Below are positions 24,083 through 30,230 of a stretch of 30,230 bases of DNA, in pieces. The position numbers were made by a program, and so were the translations under genes. This DNA comes from CAZCQP01 sp964500895 (GTDB lineage Bacteria > Bacillota > Clostridia > Lachnospirales > JAISER01): the NCBI GenBank assembly GCA_964500895.1, contig CAZCQP010000034.1:1-30230 (forward strand). The letters run 5' to 3'. Below the pieces are notes generated by a model. It worked only from the letters and a program-made list of their open reading frames with translations. It had not been told where the DNA came from and did not search any database. The first letter of the stretch is position 1. Each line of letters opens with the position of its first letter.

Positions 24083-25981
24083 ATGCCAACCATAACCTTT
24101 AAGCCCAGTGGAATGACCCTTGAAACAACTGCCGGTACCCTTTTGCTGGACGTGGTTAAAGCCGCCGGGTTGTCTGTGGAAGCCCCTTGCGGCGGCCACG
24201 GCGTTTGCGGCAAGTGTCTGGTGAAAGTGGAAGAAGGCGCTGTAGTCTTTGAAAACAGCGGCATTGTGCCCCAAAACTTGTTGGATAGCGGCTTTGTGCT
24301 GGCTTGCCGGGCGAAAGTGGGCGAAGGCCCCCTCACGGTGAACGTGGCCCCCAAAGAAGAAAAAGAACTGGGTAAGTTTTTAAAAATGACCGAGGAAATG
24401 CACCTGGTGGATGACACCCTGCTGCCGTCGGAAGCAGACATTTCCCCTATTGTGAAGACCATTACCGTCAATGTGAAAAAGCCCCAAATGGGCGATGGTT
24501 TCTCGGATTATGACCGCCTTCGGGATGCCATTTGCTTCGGGCTGGACGCCTGGACGTCGGATATAAGAGAAATTGATTTGCCGCTAGATTTGTTGCAACA
24601 ACTGCCCCAGCTTTTGCGGGACACCAACGAAAGCCTGACCATTTCTTACTATTTTAAAAATCATGTGGTGCATGTGGTGGACATTGACCCCACAAACACC
24701 ATTGAACATTACGGCGTTGCCGTAGACATTGGCACCACCACCGTGGCCATTCAGCTGGTAGACATGGCAGACGGTGTGATTGTGGCGGCCAAAACCGAGT
24801 ACAACGGCCAAATTGAATGCGGGCTAGACATCATCAGCCGCATTAACTATGCCACCAAGCCGGAGCGGCTGGCAGAACTGCGCAAACGTGTGCTAGATAC
24901 CATCAACGGGGTCATCAAAGACCTGGCCGCACAAAAGAACATTCCGCTGCAAACCATCACCAATGCCTCTGTGGCCGCCAACACCACCATGGTGCACTTG
25001 TTCATGGGCATTGTTCCGGAATACATCCGTTTAAGCCCTTATGTGCCCGGCGTGTATGGGGTGCCTTTCTACAACGCCCGTGAACTGGGGTTGTGCATCA
25101 ACCCCCACGGCCCTGTGTTCATTGCTCCGGGGGTGGGCAGCTATGTAGGCGGGGACATTACCGCCGGTATGCTCTGCAACCGGATGTGCACCGATTCCGA
25201 AGAAATTGACCTGTTCATCGACATCGGCACCAACGGCGAAATTGTGCTGGGCAACCATGACTTTCTTATGGGTTGCGCCTGTTCTGCTGGCCCTGCTTTT
25301 GAAGGCGGCGGCATCAAATGCGGCATGCGGGCTTCCATGGGCGCCATTGAAGACGTGGAGATTAACGAAGAAACTGGCGAGCCCACCATTAAAACCATTG
25401 GCAACAAGCCAGCCGCAGGCATTTGCGGTTCCGGCATCATTGCCATTTTGGCCAAGCTGTTGAAAACCGGCTGGCTGGACCCTGCCGGGCGTTTTACCCG
25501 CACCAAACCTTGTGCCTTTTTAGACTTTAGCGAGAAAAACGGCAAGTACATTTTGTGCCCTGCCGATAAAGCCGCCGGAAAGGACAAGCCCATTGTCATT
25601 ACGGAAATGGACATTGACAATGTAATGCGGGCGAAAGCAGCTATTTTCTCTGCTTGCCGCACCCTTTTGTTAAGCATAGACATGGACTTTTCCGATTTGA
25701 GCCGCATGTATGTGGCTGGGGGATTCGGCCGGTTTTTGGATGTGGACAACTGCCAGACCATTGGCCTTTTGCCTAAGTTGCCGAAAGAAAACTTCTTTTT
25801 TATTGGCAACTCCTCTGTGCTGGGGGCTTATATGACGCTGCTTTCCGAAAAGCACAGGGATACCATGATGAATTTGGCCCAAAAAATCACTTATGTAGAC
25901 CTGGGCACCCAGCCCGGCTATATGGACCAATACACAGCGGCGTTGTTTATGCCACACACAGATGCCAGTCTTTTTCAATGA
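24083..25981 (+). CDS. acsV: RACo-type ATP-dependent reductive activator of the corrinoid iron-sulfur protein
   Basis: 632 residues. The N-terminal 2Fe-2S ferredoxin domain has C36, C42, C45 (CGGHGVCGKC) and C75 (LACRAKV). A linker follows, then from about residue 210 an ASKHA-fold ATPase with GVAVDIGTTTVAIQLV and LFIDIGTNGEIVLG. RACo proteins use ATP to re-reduce inactive Co(II) corrinoid in AcsCD to Co(I). I chose ATG 24083 because AAAGGA at 24069-24074 is 8 bases upstream. The in-frame ATG at 24050 lies inside the terminator-like hairpin and the one at 24077 is too close to the ribosome site. Fifteen bases separate its stop from cbiM, so corrinoid repair and metal import share a transcript. 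Confidence 0.92.
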   Translation: MPTITFKPSGMTLETTAGTLLLDVVKAAGLSVEAPCGGHGVCGKCLVKVEEGAVVFENSGIVPQNLLDSGFVLACRAKVGEGPLTVNVAPKEEKELGKFLKMTEEMHLVDDTLLPSEADISPIVKTITVNVKKPQMGDGFSDYDRLRDAICFGLDAWTSDIREIDLPLDLLQQLPQLLRDTNESLTISYYFKNHVVHVVDIDPTNTIEHYGVAVDIGTTTVAIQLVDMADGVIVAAKTEYNGQIECGLDIISRINYATKPERLAELRKRVLDTINGVIKDLAAQKNIPLQTITNASVAANTTMVHLFMGIVPEYIRLSPYVPGVYGVPFYNARELGLCINPHGPVFIAPGVGSYVGGDITAGMLCNRMCTDSEEIDLFIDIGTNGEIVLGNHDFLMGCACSAGPAFEGGGIKCGMRASMGAIEDVEINEETGEPTIKTIGNKPAAGICGSGIIAILAKLLKTGWLDPAGRFTRTKPCAFLDFSEKNGKYILCPADKAAGKDKPIVITEMDIDNVMRAKAAIFSACRTLLLSIDMDFSDLSRMYVAGGFGRFLDVDNCQTIGLLPKLPKENFFFIGNSSVLGAYMTLLSEKHRDTMMNLAQKITYVDLGTQPGYMDQYTAALFMPHTDASLFQ

Positions 25982-25996
25982 TAGGAGCTGACAACC

Positions 25997-26995
25997 ATGC
26001 ATATGGCAGACGCTTTAATTTCCCCGGCGGTGGGGGGCACCATGGCCGCCGCCAGCACCGGGGTCACCGCTTATGCTGTTAAAAAACTAAATGCAGACAG
26101 TGACCCGAAAATCATTCCCATGATGGGGGTGATGGGGGCTTTTGTCTTTGCGGCGCAGATGGTGAACTTTGCCATTCCGGGCACAGGGGCCAGCGGCCAT
26201 ATTGGTGGCGGCTTGTTGCTTGCTGCCGTGTTGGGCCCCCACGCTGCTTTCGTGGTGATGACTTCGGTGCTGCTCATCCAAGCCCTGTTTTTTGCGGACG
26301 GCGGCCTGCTGGCTTTGGGCTGCAACATTTTTAACTTAGGCTTTTTTTCCTGCTATGTGGGGTATAATTTAATTTTTAAGCCACTAACCCAAAAAACCAT
26401 GAACACCCGCAGCCTGTACGCGGCCTCTATTGTTGGAGTTGTGGCGGCGCTGCAACTGGGGGCTTTTGGGGTGGTGGCGCAAACGGTGCTGTCTGGCCGT
26501 ACCGGCTTTTCCTTTGGCACCTTTTTATGGCTCATGCAACCCATTCACTTGGCCATCGGGCTGGTGGAAGGCCTCATCACCGGGGCCGTGTTAAGCTTCA
26601 TTCATAGCACATCCCCAGAAACACTGGCACAGCGGGGCACTGAAACAAAACCCGGCCGTTTGTTGGCCTATTTGTTGGTGGCCACATTGCTCATTGGGGG
26701 CTTCTTTTCCTGGTTTGCTTCCTCAAACCCAGATGGCCTGGAGTGGTCTATGGAAAAAGCAGAAGCCACTGCATCTGAAGCCATTGTGGAAGATTCAAGC
26801 GGCATTACCGGCATTTTAGCCGATTTTCAGCAAAAAGTTTCCTTCCTGCCAGACTACGGTTTTGCAGACATGGAAGGCTCCCGAGGGGGCACCAGCTTGT
26901 CTGGCATTGTAGGCGGGCTGTTAACGCTGGGGTTTGTAGGCCTTACCGGGCTTGGCATTACCCTTTTTCGTAAAAAGCATCGTATAAAAGGTTGA
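25997..26995 (+). CDS. cbiM: ECF nickel/cobalt transporter substrate-binding subunit, CbiM/NikM with fused PDGLE (CbiN/NikN-like) domain
   Basis: 332 residues, polytopic. It begins Met-His (MHMADALISP), the metal-binding N-terminus of CbiM/NikM proteins, and GASGHIGGG supplies a further conserved His. Six or so helices end near residue 210. The C-terminal part has another helix, PDGLE at 245-249, a periplasmic-side segment and a final helix (about 300-322), the arrangement of NikMN/CbiMN fusions. The family takes up Ni(II) or Co(II). The CODH/ACS context needs both nickel and corrinoid cobalt, so specificity cannot be decided here. Start set by AGGAG at 25983-25987. Confidence 0.87.
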   Translation: MHMADALISPAVGGTMAAASTGVTAYAVKKLNADSDPKIIPMMGVMGAFVFAAQMVNFAIPGTGASGHIGGGLLLAAVLGPHAAFVVMTSVLLIQALFFADGGLLALGCNIFNLGFFSCYVGYNLIFKPLTQKTMNTRSLYAASIVGVVAALQLGAFGVVAQTVLSGRTGFSFGTFLWLMQPIHLAIGLVEGLITGAVLSFIHSTSPETLAQRGTETKPGRLLAYLLVATLLIGGFFSWFASSNPDGLEWSMEKAEATASEAIVEDSSGITGILADFQQKVSFLPDYGFADMEGSRGGTSLSGIVGGLLTLGFVGLTGLGITLFRKKHRIKG

Positions 26996-27007
26996 GGTTC
27001 GTAAAAT

Positions 27008-27805
27008 ATGACCCGAATGGAACACATTTTAGCCCATATAAATGAAGCAGAAAGCCTGGCCCAAGGCAATTCCTGCATCCACCGGCTATTGGCCGTCACC
27101 AAAGTGTCTTTGCTTTTTGCTTTCATACTTTTGGTGGTGTCCTTTGGCCGGTACGATGTGGCCGGGCTTTTGCCTATGGCCATTTTTCCTGTGGTGGTCA
27201 CGGCGCTTTCTGACATACCGTTTCATACATTTTTTAAAAAAATAGTACTGGCACTGCCCTTTGTTTTTTTTGTTGGCTTGTCCAACATTTTGTTCGACAC
27301 GTCCCCTGCCCTGGTTTTGGGTACGGTGACTGTCTCCACCGGGGTGGTGGCTTTTGTGTGCCTACTTTTAAAAGCAGCATTAACCCTGTGGGGGGCGCTG
27401 CTGGTCATGTCCACCACAGAGCTGGTGCACCTGTGCAGCGGCATGATTCAACTGAAAGTGCCCCGGGTGTTTGCGGTGCAGTTTTTGCTGTGTTACCGCT
27501 ACATTGGGGTGCTGCTGCTGGAAACCGGGGCCATGATGACCGCCTATCGGCTGCGGGGGGGCGGCAAAGGCGGCGTTCGGCTGCAACACGCCGGAAGCTT
27601 CATTGGCCAATTGCTGTTGCGCAGTACAGACCGTGCCCGGCGCATTTACAATGCCATGCTGTGCCGGGGGTTTACAGGAGATTTATCCCTGCATCACAAC
27701 AAGGTGGATGCCACCAACCTGCTCATCATCTTTGCAGGCATCGGGGTGATGGCAGCGGTGCGGTTTGTGCCGGTAGCCCGGTTGATTGAAGGTATTTTTG
27801 CTTAA
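27008..27805 (+). CDS. cbiQ: ECF transporter transmembrane (T) component, CbiQ/NikQ
   Basis: 265 residues with about five to six hydrophobic segments and an N-terminal amphipathic start (MTRMEHILAHINEAESLAQG...). The C-terminal coupling region carries Arg-containing motifs (TAYRLRGGGKGG and STDRARRIYNAMLCRGF) corresponding to the Ala-Arg-Gly helices that dock with the ATPase. It links the substrate subunit to CbiO. The gap from cbiM is 12 bases and the Shine-Dalgarno is modest (GAGG overlapping the cbiM stop), so coupled translation is likely. Substrate Ni or Co, as for cbiM. Confidence 0.88.
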   Translation: MTRMEHILAHINEAESLAQGNSCIHRLLAVTKVSLLFAFILLVVSFGRYDVAGLLPMAIFPVVVTALSDIPFHTFFKKIVLALPFVFFVGLSNILFDTSPALVLGTVTVSTGVVAFVCLLLKAALTLWGALLVMSTTELVHLCSGMIQLKVPRVFAVQFLLCYRYIGVLLLETGAMMTAYRLRGGGKGGVRLQHAGSFIGQLLLRSTDRARRIYNAMLCRGFTGDLSLHHNKVDATNLLIIFAGIGVMAAVRFVPVARLIEGIFA

Positions 27806-27824
27806 TTGTAATGGAGGACAACCC

Positions 27825-28571
27825 GTGATTCATTTAGAAGATGTAACCTATGCCTATACAGAGGTTAACAAGGCTGTGGACAGCCTGAATATACGCATTG
27901 CGGCGGGGGAAGTGGTGGGGCTGGTGGGCGCCAATGGCGCCGGAAAGTCTACCCTGCTTAAGCTGCTGTGCGGTATTTTGCAGCCCCAATCCGGCACGCT
28001 AACGGTAGATGATGTGCCCATGGACAAAAACAACCTGGCCCTTTTGCGGCAAAAGGTGGGTTTTGTTTTTCAAAACCCAGACGACCAGCTGTTTATGCCC
28101 ACGGTCTATGAAGACATTGCGTTTGGCCTGCGCAACGCCGGGGACAACGACGAAACTGTGGCCCAAAAAGTGCAGGCGGTTTTGGAACAGTTAAACATAA
28201 CCCATCTGGCCAACCGTGCCCCCTACAAGCTTTCCGGCGGCGAAAAAAGAACAGCCGCCATGGCAGGGGTACTGGCCATGGAACCGGCTGTTTTGCTTTT
28301 TGATGAACCCACCGCATTTTTAGATTTAACGGCAAGGCGCCATTTTATAGACACCGCTCTGGGGTTTCGCAACACCATCCTGCTGGCTTCTCACGACTTT
28401 GAGCTGATTCTAGCGTTATGCACCCGTGTGGTGGTGCTGAATGAGGGCACTTTTGTGGGGGATGGTTCACCCCGTGCCGTGCTTTTCGACAAAGGGCTGA
28501 TGGAAGCCGCCGGGCTTGAAACCCCAAAAACGTACATTTGCGAAAAATGCAAACGCCTTATTGAGGGATAA
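27825..28571 (+). CDS. cbiO: ECF transporter ATPase, CbiO/NikO, with a C-terminal CxxC tail
   Basis: 248 residues from GTG 27825, chosen because GGAGG at 27813-27817 is 7 bases upstream; the in-frame upstream TTG lies inside cbiQ. ABC ATPase motifs: Walker A GANGAGKST (35-43), Q83 in VFQNPDDQ, signature LSGGE (136-140), Walker B LLFDEP (D160, E161) and switch H190. It powers metal uptake with cbiM and cbiQ. The extreme C-terminus has an added C239-x-x-C242 (TYICEKCKRL), which could bind metal and is not a general CbiO feature. Its 3' end overlaps the end of the convergent perR-like gene by 14 bases. Confidence 0.9.
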   Translation: MIHLEDVTYAYTEVNKAVDSLNIRIAAGEVVGLVGANGAGKSTLLKLLCGILQPQSGTLTVDDVPMDKNNLALLRQKVGFVFQNPDDQLFMPTVYEDIAFGLRNAGDNDETVAQKVQAVLEQLNITHLANRAPYKLSGGEKRTAAMAGVLAMEPAVLLFDEPTAFLDLTARRHFIDTALGFRNTILLASHDFELILALCTRVVVLNEGTFVGDGSPRAVLFDKGLMEAAGLETPKTYICEKCKRLIEG

Positions 28572-28983
28572 ACGTTTGGCAGTTTTGGCACACGCCAAAA
28601 TAATAAGTTTGGGCGCTTTCCACCTGAAAACCCGTCAATTTTGAAATATTTTCGGAATGCTGCACCGTTGCTTCTTCCATAGGCGCATCCATCACCTGCT
28701 GGCACACCCGGCACACCATATGGGCGTGGGGGGTGGTGTTGGCATCGTAACGGTGCCGGTCTTCCCCTACGTTTATTTCTTGAATCAACCCGGTGCGCTT
28801 TAAAGTGTCTAATGTTTTATAGACAGTGGCCAGGCTTAAAGACGGATAAGCCCCCCGCAAAGCGGCATAAATGGTTTCCGCCACCGGGTGGCTTTTTGTC
28901 TGGCACAGCATTTCTAAAATGGCAATGCGCTGGGGAGTCACCTTAAGCTGATGGTGTTTAAGCTTTTCAGTCATATTCTCCAC
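28558..28983 (-). CDS. perR: PerR-like Fur-family metalloregulator
   Basis: 141 residues. The winged-helix N-terminus includes LSLATVYKTLDTLKRTGLI as recognition region. Candidate regulatory-metal ligands H32, D80, H86, H88 and D99 sit at B. subtilis PerR positions minus five (H37, D85, H91, H93, D104). Structural zinc cysteines are C91, C94, C132 and C135. This points to a peroxide/Fe-Mn sensing PerR, although Fur, Zur or Nur cannot be fully excluded. The GTG start (28983) has AAAGGA about 10 bases upstream on this strand. The gene converges on cbiO with a 14-base overlap and diverges from trmL. An operator-like palindrome overlaps its -10 box, suggesting autoregulation. Confidence 0.85.
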   Translation of the reverse strand: MENMTEKLKHHQLKVTPQRIAILEMLCQTKSHPVAETIYAALRGAYPSLSLATVYKTLDTLKRTGLIQEINVGEDRHRYDANTTPHAHMVCRVCQQVMDAPMEEATVQHSENISKLTGFQVESAQTYYFGVCQNCQTFIPQ

Positions 28984-29017
28984 GGCTATCGTTTCCTTTC
29001 AGCATAAAATTATTAAA

Positions 29018-29032
29018 TGATAATAATTATTA
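29018..29032. promoter_or_regulatory. Fur/PerR-box-like operator
   Basis: TGATAATAATTATTA is a 7-1-7 inverted repeat. It differs at one position from the Fur-box core TGATAATnATTATCA and at two from the PerR box TTATAATnATTATAA. It overlaps the -10 element of the divergent perR-like promoter and lies 44 bases before trmL. A longer perfect palindrome ATAATAATTATTAT spans 29020-29033. Confidence 0.65.
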
Positions 29033-29057
29033 TATTATATGTGGCAACTTTCGTCAA
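29029..29057 (-). promoter_or_regulatory. Promoter of the perR-like gene
   Basis: On the minus strand, -35 TTGACG (29057-29052), an exact 17-base spacer and a perfect -10 TATAAT (29034-29029). It points toward the perR-like gene about 45 bases away. The operator-like palindrome overlaps the -10, which fits repression by the encoded protein. Confidence 0.7.
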
Positions 29058-29075
29058 TAAAAATTTGGAGGCACC

Positions 29076-29567
29076 ATGTTTAACATTGTATTGCATCAAC
29101 CAGAAATTCCCTTTAATACGGGCAACATCGGCAGAACCTGTGTGGCCACAGGTGCAGCACTGCACCTAATTAAACCTTACGGCTTTATTTTGGATGATAA
29201 GCACATCAAACGTTCGGGGCTGGATTACTGGCCACGGCTGAAGGTGTTTGAATACGACAACTTTGACCACTTTATGGAACAAAACCCGCAGGCCGTGGTT
29301 TACATGGCCACTACCAAAGCCCCAAAAAACTATGCAGACGTGGCTTTTAACCCCAATGATTTCATCATGTTTGGTAAAGAAAGCGCCGGTATTCCCGAGG
29401 AAATACTTTTAGCCCATAAAAATAACGCCATTCGTATTCCCATGGTGGAAGGCGAACGATCTTTAAATATTGGTATTTCTGTGGCAGTGGTGCTGTATGA
29501 AGCGCTGCGGCAACAAAATTTTACCGGCATGCAAGGGGCCGGGCAGCTGCATCATTATCAGTGGTAA
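29076..29567 (+). CDS. trmL: tRNA (cytidine/uridine-34 2'-O)-methyltransferase TrmL
   Basis: 163-residue SPOUT-class (knotted) methyltransferase. Visible family blocks are VLHQPEIPFNTGNIGRTCVATGAALHLIKP at the N-terminus, MFGKESAGIPEEIL, and IRIPMVEGERSLNIGISVAVVLYEALRQ, the SAM-binding knot. TrmL methylates the ribose of the wobble nucleotide of tRNA-Leu isoacceptors using SAM. Length matches the family (about 155-165). TTGGAGG precedes the ATG. It is divergent from the perR-like gene and could share its operator region, but no clear plus-strand promoter is seen. Confidence 0.92.
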   Translation: MFNIVLHQPEIPFNTGNIGRTCVATGAALHLIKPYGFILDDKHIKRSGLDYWPRLKVFEYDNFDHFMEQNPQAVVYMATTKAPKNYADVAFNPNDFIMFGKESAGIPEEILLAHKNNAIRIPMVEGERSLNIGISVAVVLYEALRQQNFTGMQGAGQLHHYQW

Positions 29568-29591
29568 AAGAATACGACAAGAGGTGGACAT

Positions 29592-30053
29592 GTGGAAATA
29601 TTAACGGCTACCCACGCACATATAGCGCAAATCAGCGCTTTGTATGAACAATTTTTCACTTATAATGCCCACCAACTGCCGGACTACTATCAACCAGCAC
29701 AGGAAAAAGGTGCATACCCACAATCTGTTATGGAGAGTGAGACAGCGGCATTGTTTGTGGCAGTAGAAAACCACCTGGTTGTGGGCCTGCTGCATGTTAG
29801 CGAAGACAAAACCCCACCCTTTCCCTGCTTTGTGCCCTATCACTTTGCCACCATCATTGATTTGTTTATCTTACCGGACTACCGCAACCAAGGCATTGGC
29901 GTGCTGCTGCTAGACAAGGCCAAGCAATGGGCGCAAGACAGAAAGCTGGCATACATTGAACTGTCAGTTTTAAAAAACAATGGGGATGGTATGCGTTTTT
30001 ATGAACGGGAAAATTTTGAAGAAGTGTCCCGTGTGATGCGCTGCAAGTTGTGA
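29592..30053 (+). CDS. GNAT family N-acetyltransferase
   Basis: 153 residues, a compact GNAT fold. The acetyl-CoA binding region is IIDLFILPDYRNQGIGVLLLDKAKQWA (R/Q-x-x-G-x-G/A pattern as RNQGIG), followed by the typical IELSVLKNNGDGMRFYERENFEEVSRVMR end. The substrate cannot be deduced. The GTG at 29592 is favoured, with AGAGGTGG just upstream; an overlapping ATG at 29590 is in another frame and closes at once. It follows trmL by 24 bases, so the two are probably co-transcribed. Confidence 0.85.
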   Translation: MEILTATHAHIAQISALYEQFFTYNAHQLPDYYQPAQEKGAYPQSVMESETAALFVAVENHLVVGLLHVSEDKTPPFPCFVPYHFATIIDLFILPDYRNQGIGVLLLDKAKQWAQDRKLAYIELSVLKNNGDGMRFYERENFEEVSRVMRCKL

Positions 30054-30095
30054 GCCACACTACCCTTATCCTGCCAAAAGAAAGGAATAGACATC

Positions 30096-30230
30096 ATGCT
30101 TTGCCCAGACTGCAATAACGAAACGCAAAAAGGTTTTGTGAAAATACAAGACGCGGGATTTAATATTTTAAACAATGTCACATTTTATCCAGAAGAAGAA
30201 AGAGACAAAAAAGTGCATCAACAATATATT
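30096..30230 (+). CDS. Partial CDS, zinc-ribbon start resembling DUF6487
   Basis: Open frame of 45 codons running off the window edge. ATG 30096 has AAAGGA at 30081-30086. The protein begins MLCPDCNNETQKGFVKIQDAG, a C-x-x-C zinc-ribbon N-terminus similar to small DUF6487-type proteins. The second Cys pair expected in that family would be outside the window. Function unknown. Confidence 0.55.
   Translation, partial: MLCPDCNNETQKGFVKIQDAGFNILNNVTFYPEEERDKKVHQQYI

Overview
The window reads as chromosomal DNA from an anaerobic, endospore-forming member of the Clostridia (Firmicutes). The evidence is the mcsA-mcsB-clpC stress operon, a DUF2953/GerW (YtfI/YtfJ-like) sporulation pair, a SpoIID-family lipoprotein, strong AGGAGG-type ribosome binding sites, and a full carbonyl branch of the Wood-Ljungdahl pathway. 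I cannot name the species from sequence alone.

Layout. Bases 1-5079 hold mcsA, mcsB, clpC and a membrane-anchored S41 peptidase, all co-directional and tightly packed. Bases 5135-7744 hold a nucleoid-associated protein (NdpA family), aspartate-ammonia ligase (asnA) and a signal peptidase II-like protein. Bases 7896-10780 hold a large SpoIID-domain lipoprotein and a small CmpB-type membrane protein. Bases 11045-13298 form an overlapping cluster: an unrecognised small protein, a TIGR01906/DUF1461 membrane protein, a DUF2953 protein and GerW. Bases 13468-15457 encode two stand-alone zinc methyltransferases: a homocysteine S-methyltransferase (HCY) domain protein and a MetE/UroD-fold 'core' methionine-synthase-like protein. 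Bases 15650-23965 encode two CooC nickel-insertion ATPases, CODH (acsA), a single-chain fusion of acetyl-CoA synthase with the small subunit of the corrinoid iron-sulfur protein (AcsB-AcsD), and the large corrinoid subunit AcsC. After an attenuator-like leader come acsV (corrinoid reactivase) and an ECF nickel/cobalt importer (cbiM with a fused PDGLE domain, cbiQ, cbiO), at 24083-28571. A PerR-like repressor faces the importer and has its own operator. trmL, a GNAT acetyltransferase and a truncated zinc-finger-like ORF end the window.

How the genes fit together. The importer supplies Ni (and/or Co) for the CODH C-cluster, the ACS A-cluster and the corrinoid. The CooC proteins help nickel insertion, AcsV re-reduces Co(II) corrinoid, CODH makes CO, and AcsB-AcsD with AcsC joins CO and a methyl group to CoA. 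The usual methyltransferase AcsE is not in this window. In its neighbourhood sit the two homocysteine-type methyltransferases, which may draw methyl groups from, or deliver them to, the corrinoid protein.

Most unusual items: the AcsB-AcsD fusion with its acidic and Ala/Pro-rich linker; the HCY plus core-MetE pair beside a CODH/ACS locus without acsE; a roughly 150-bp intergenic element present twice, with four hairpins whose stems covary between copies; and the two mutually exclusive RNA folds upstream of acsV.
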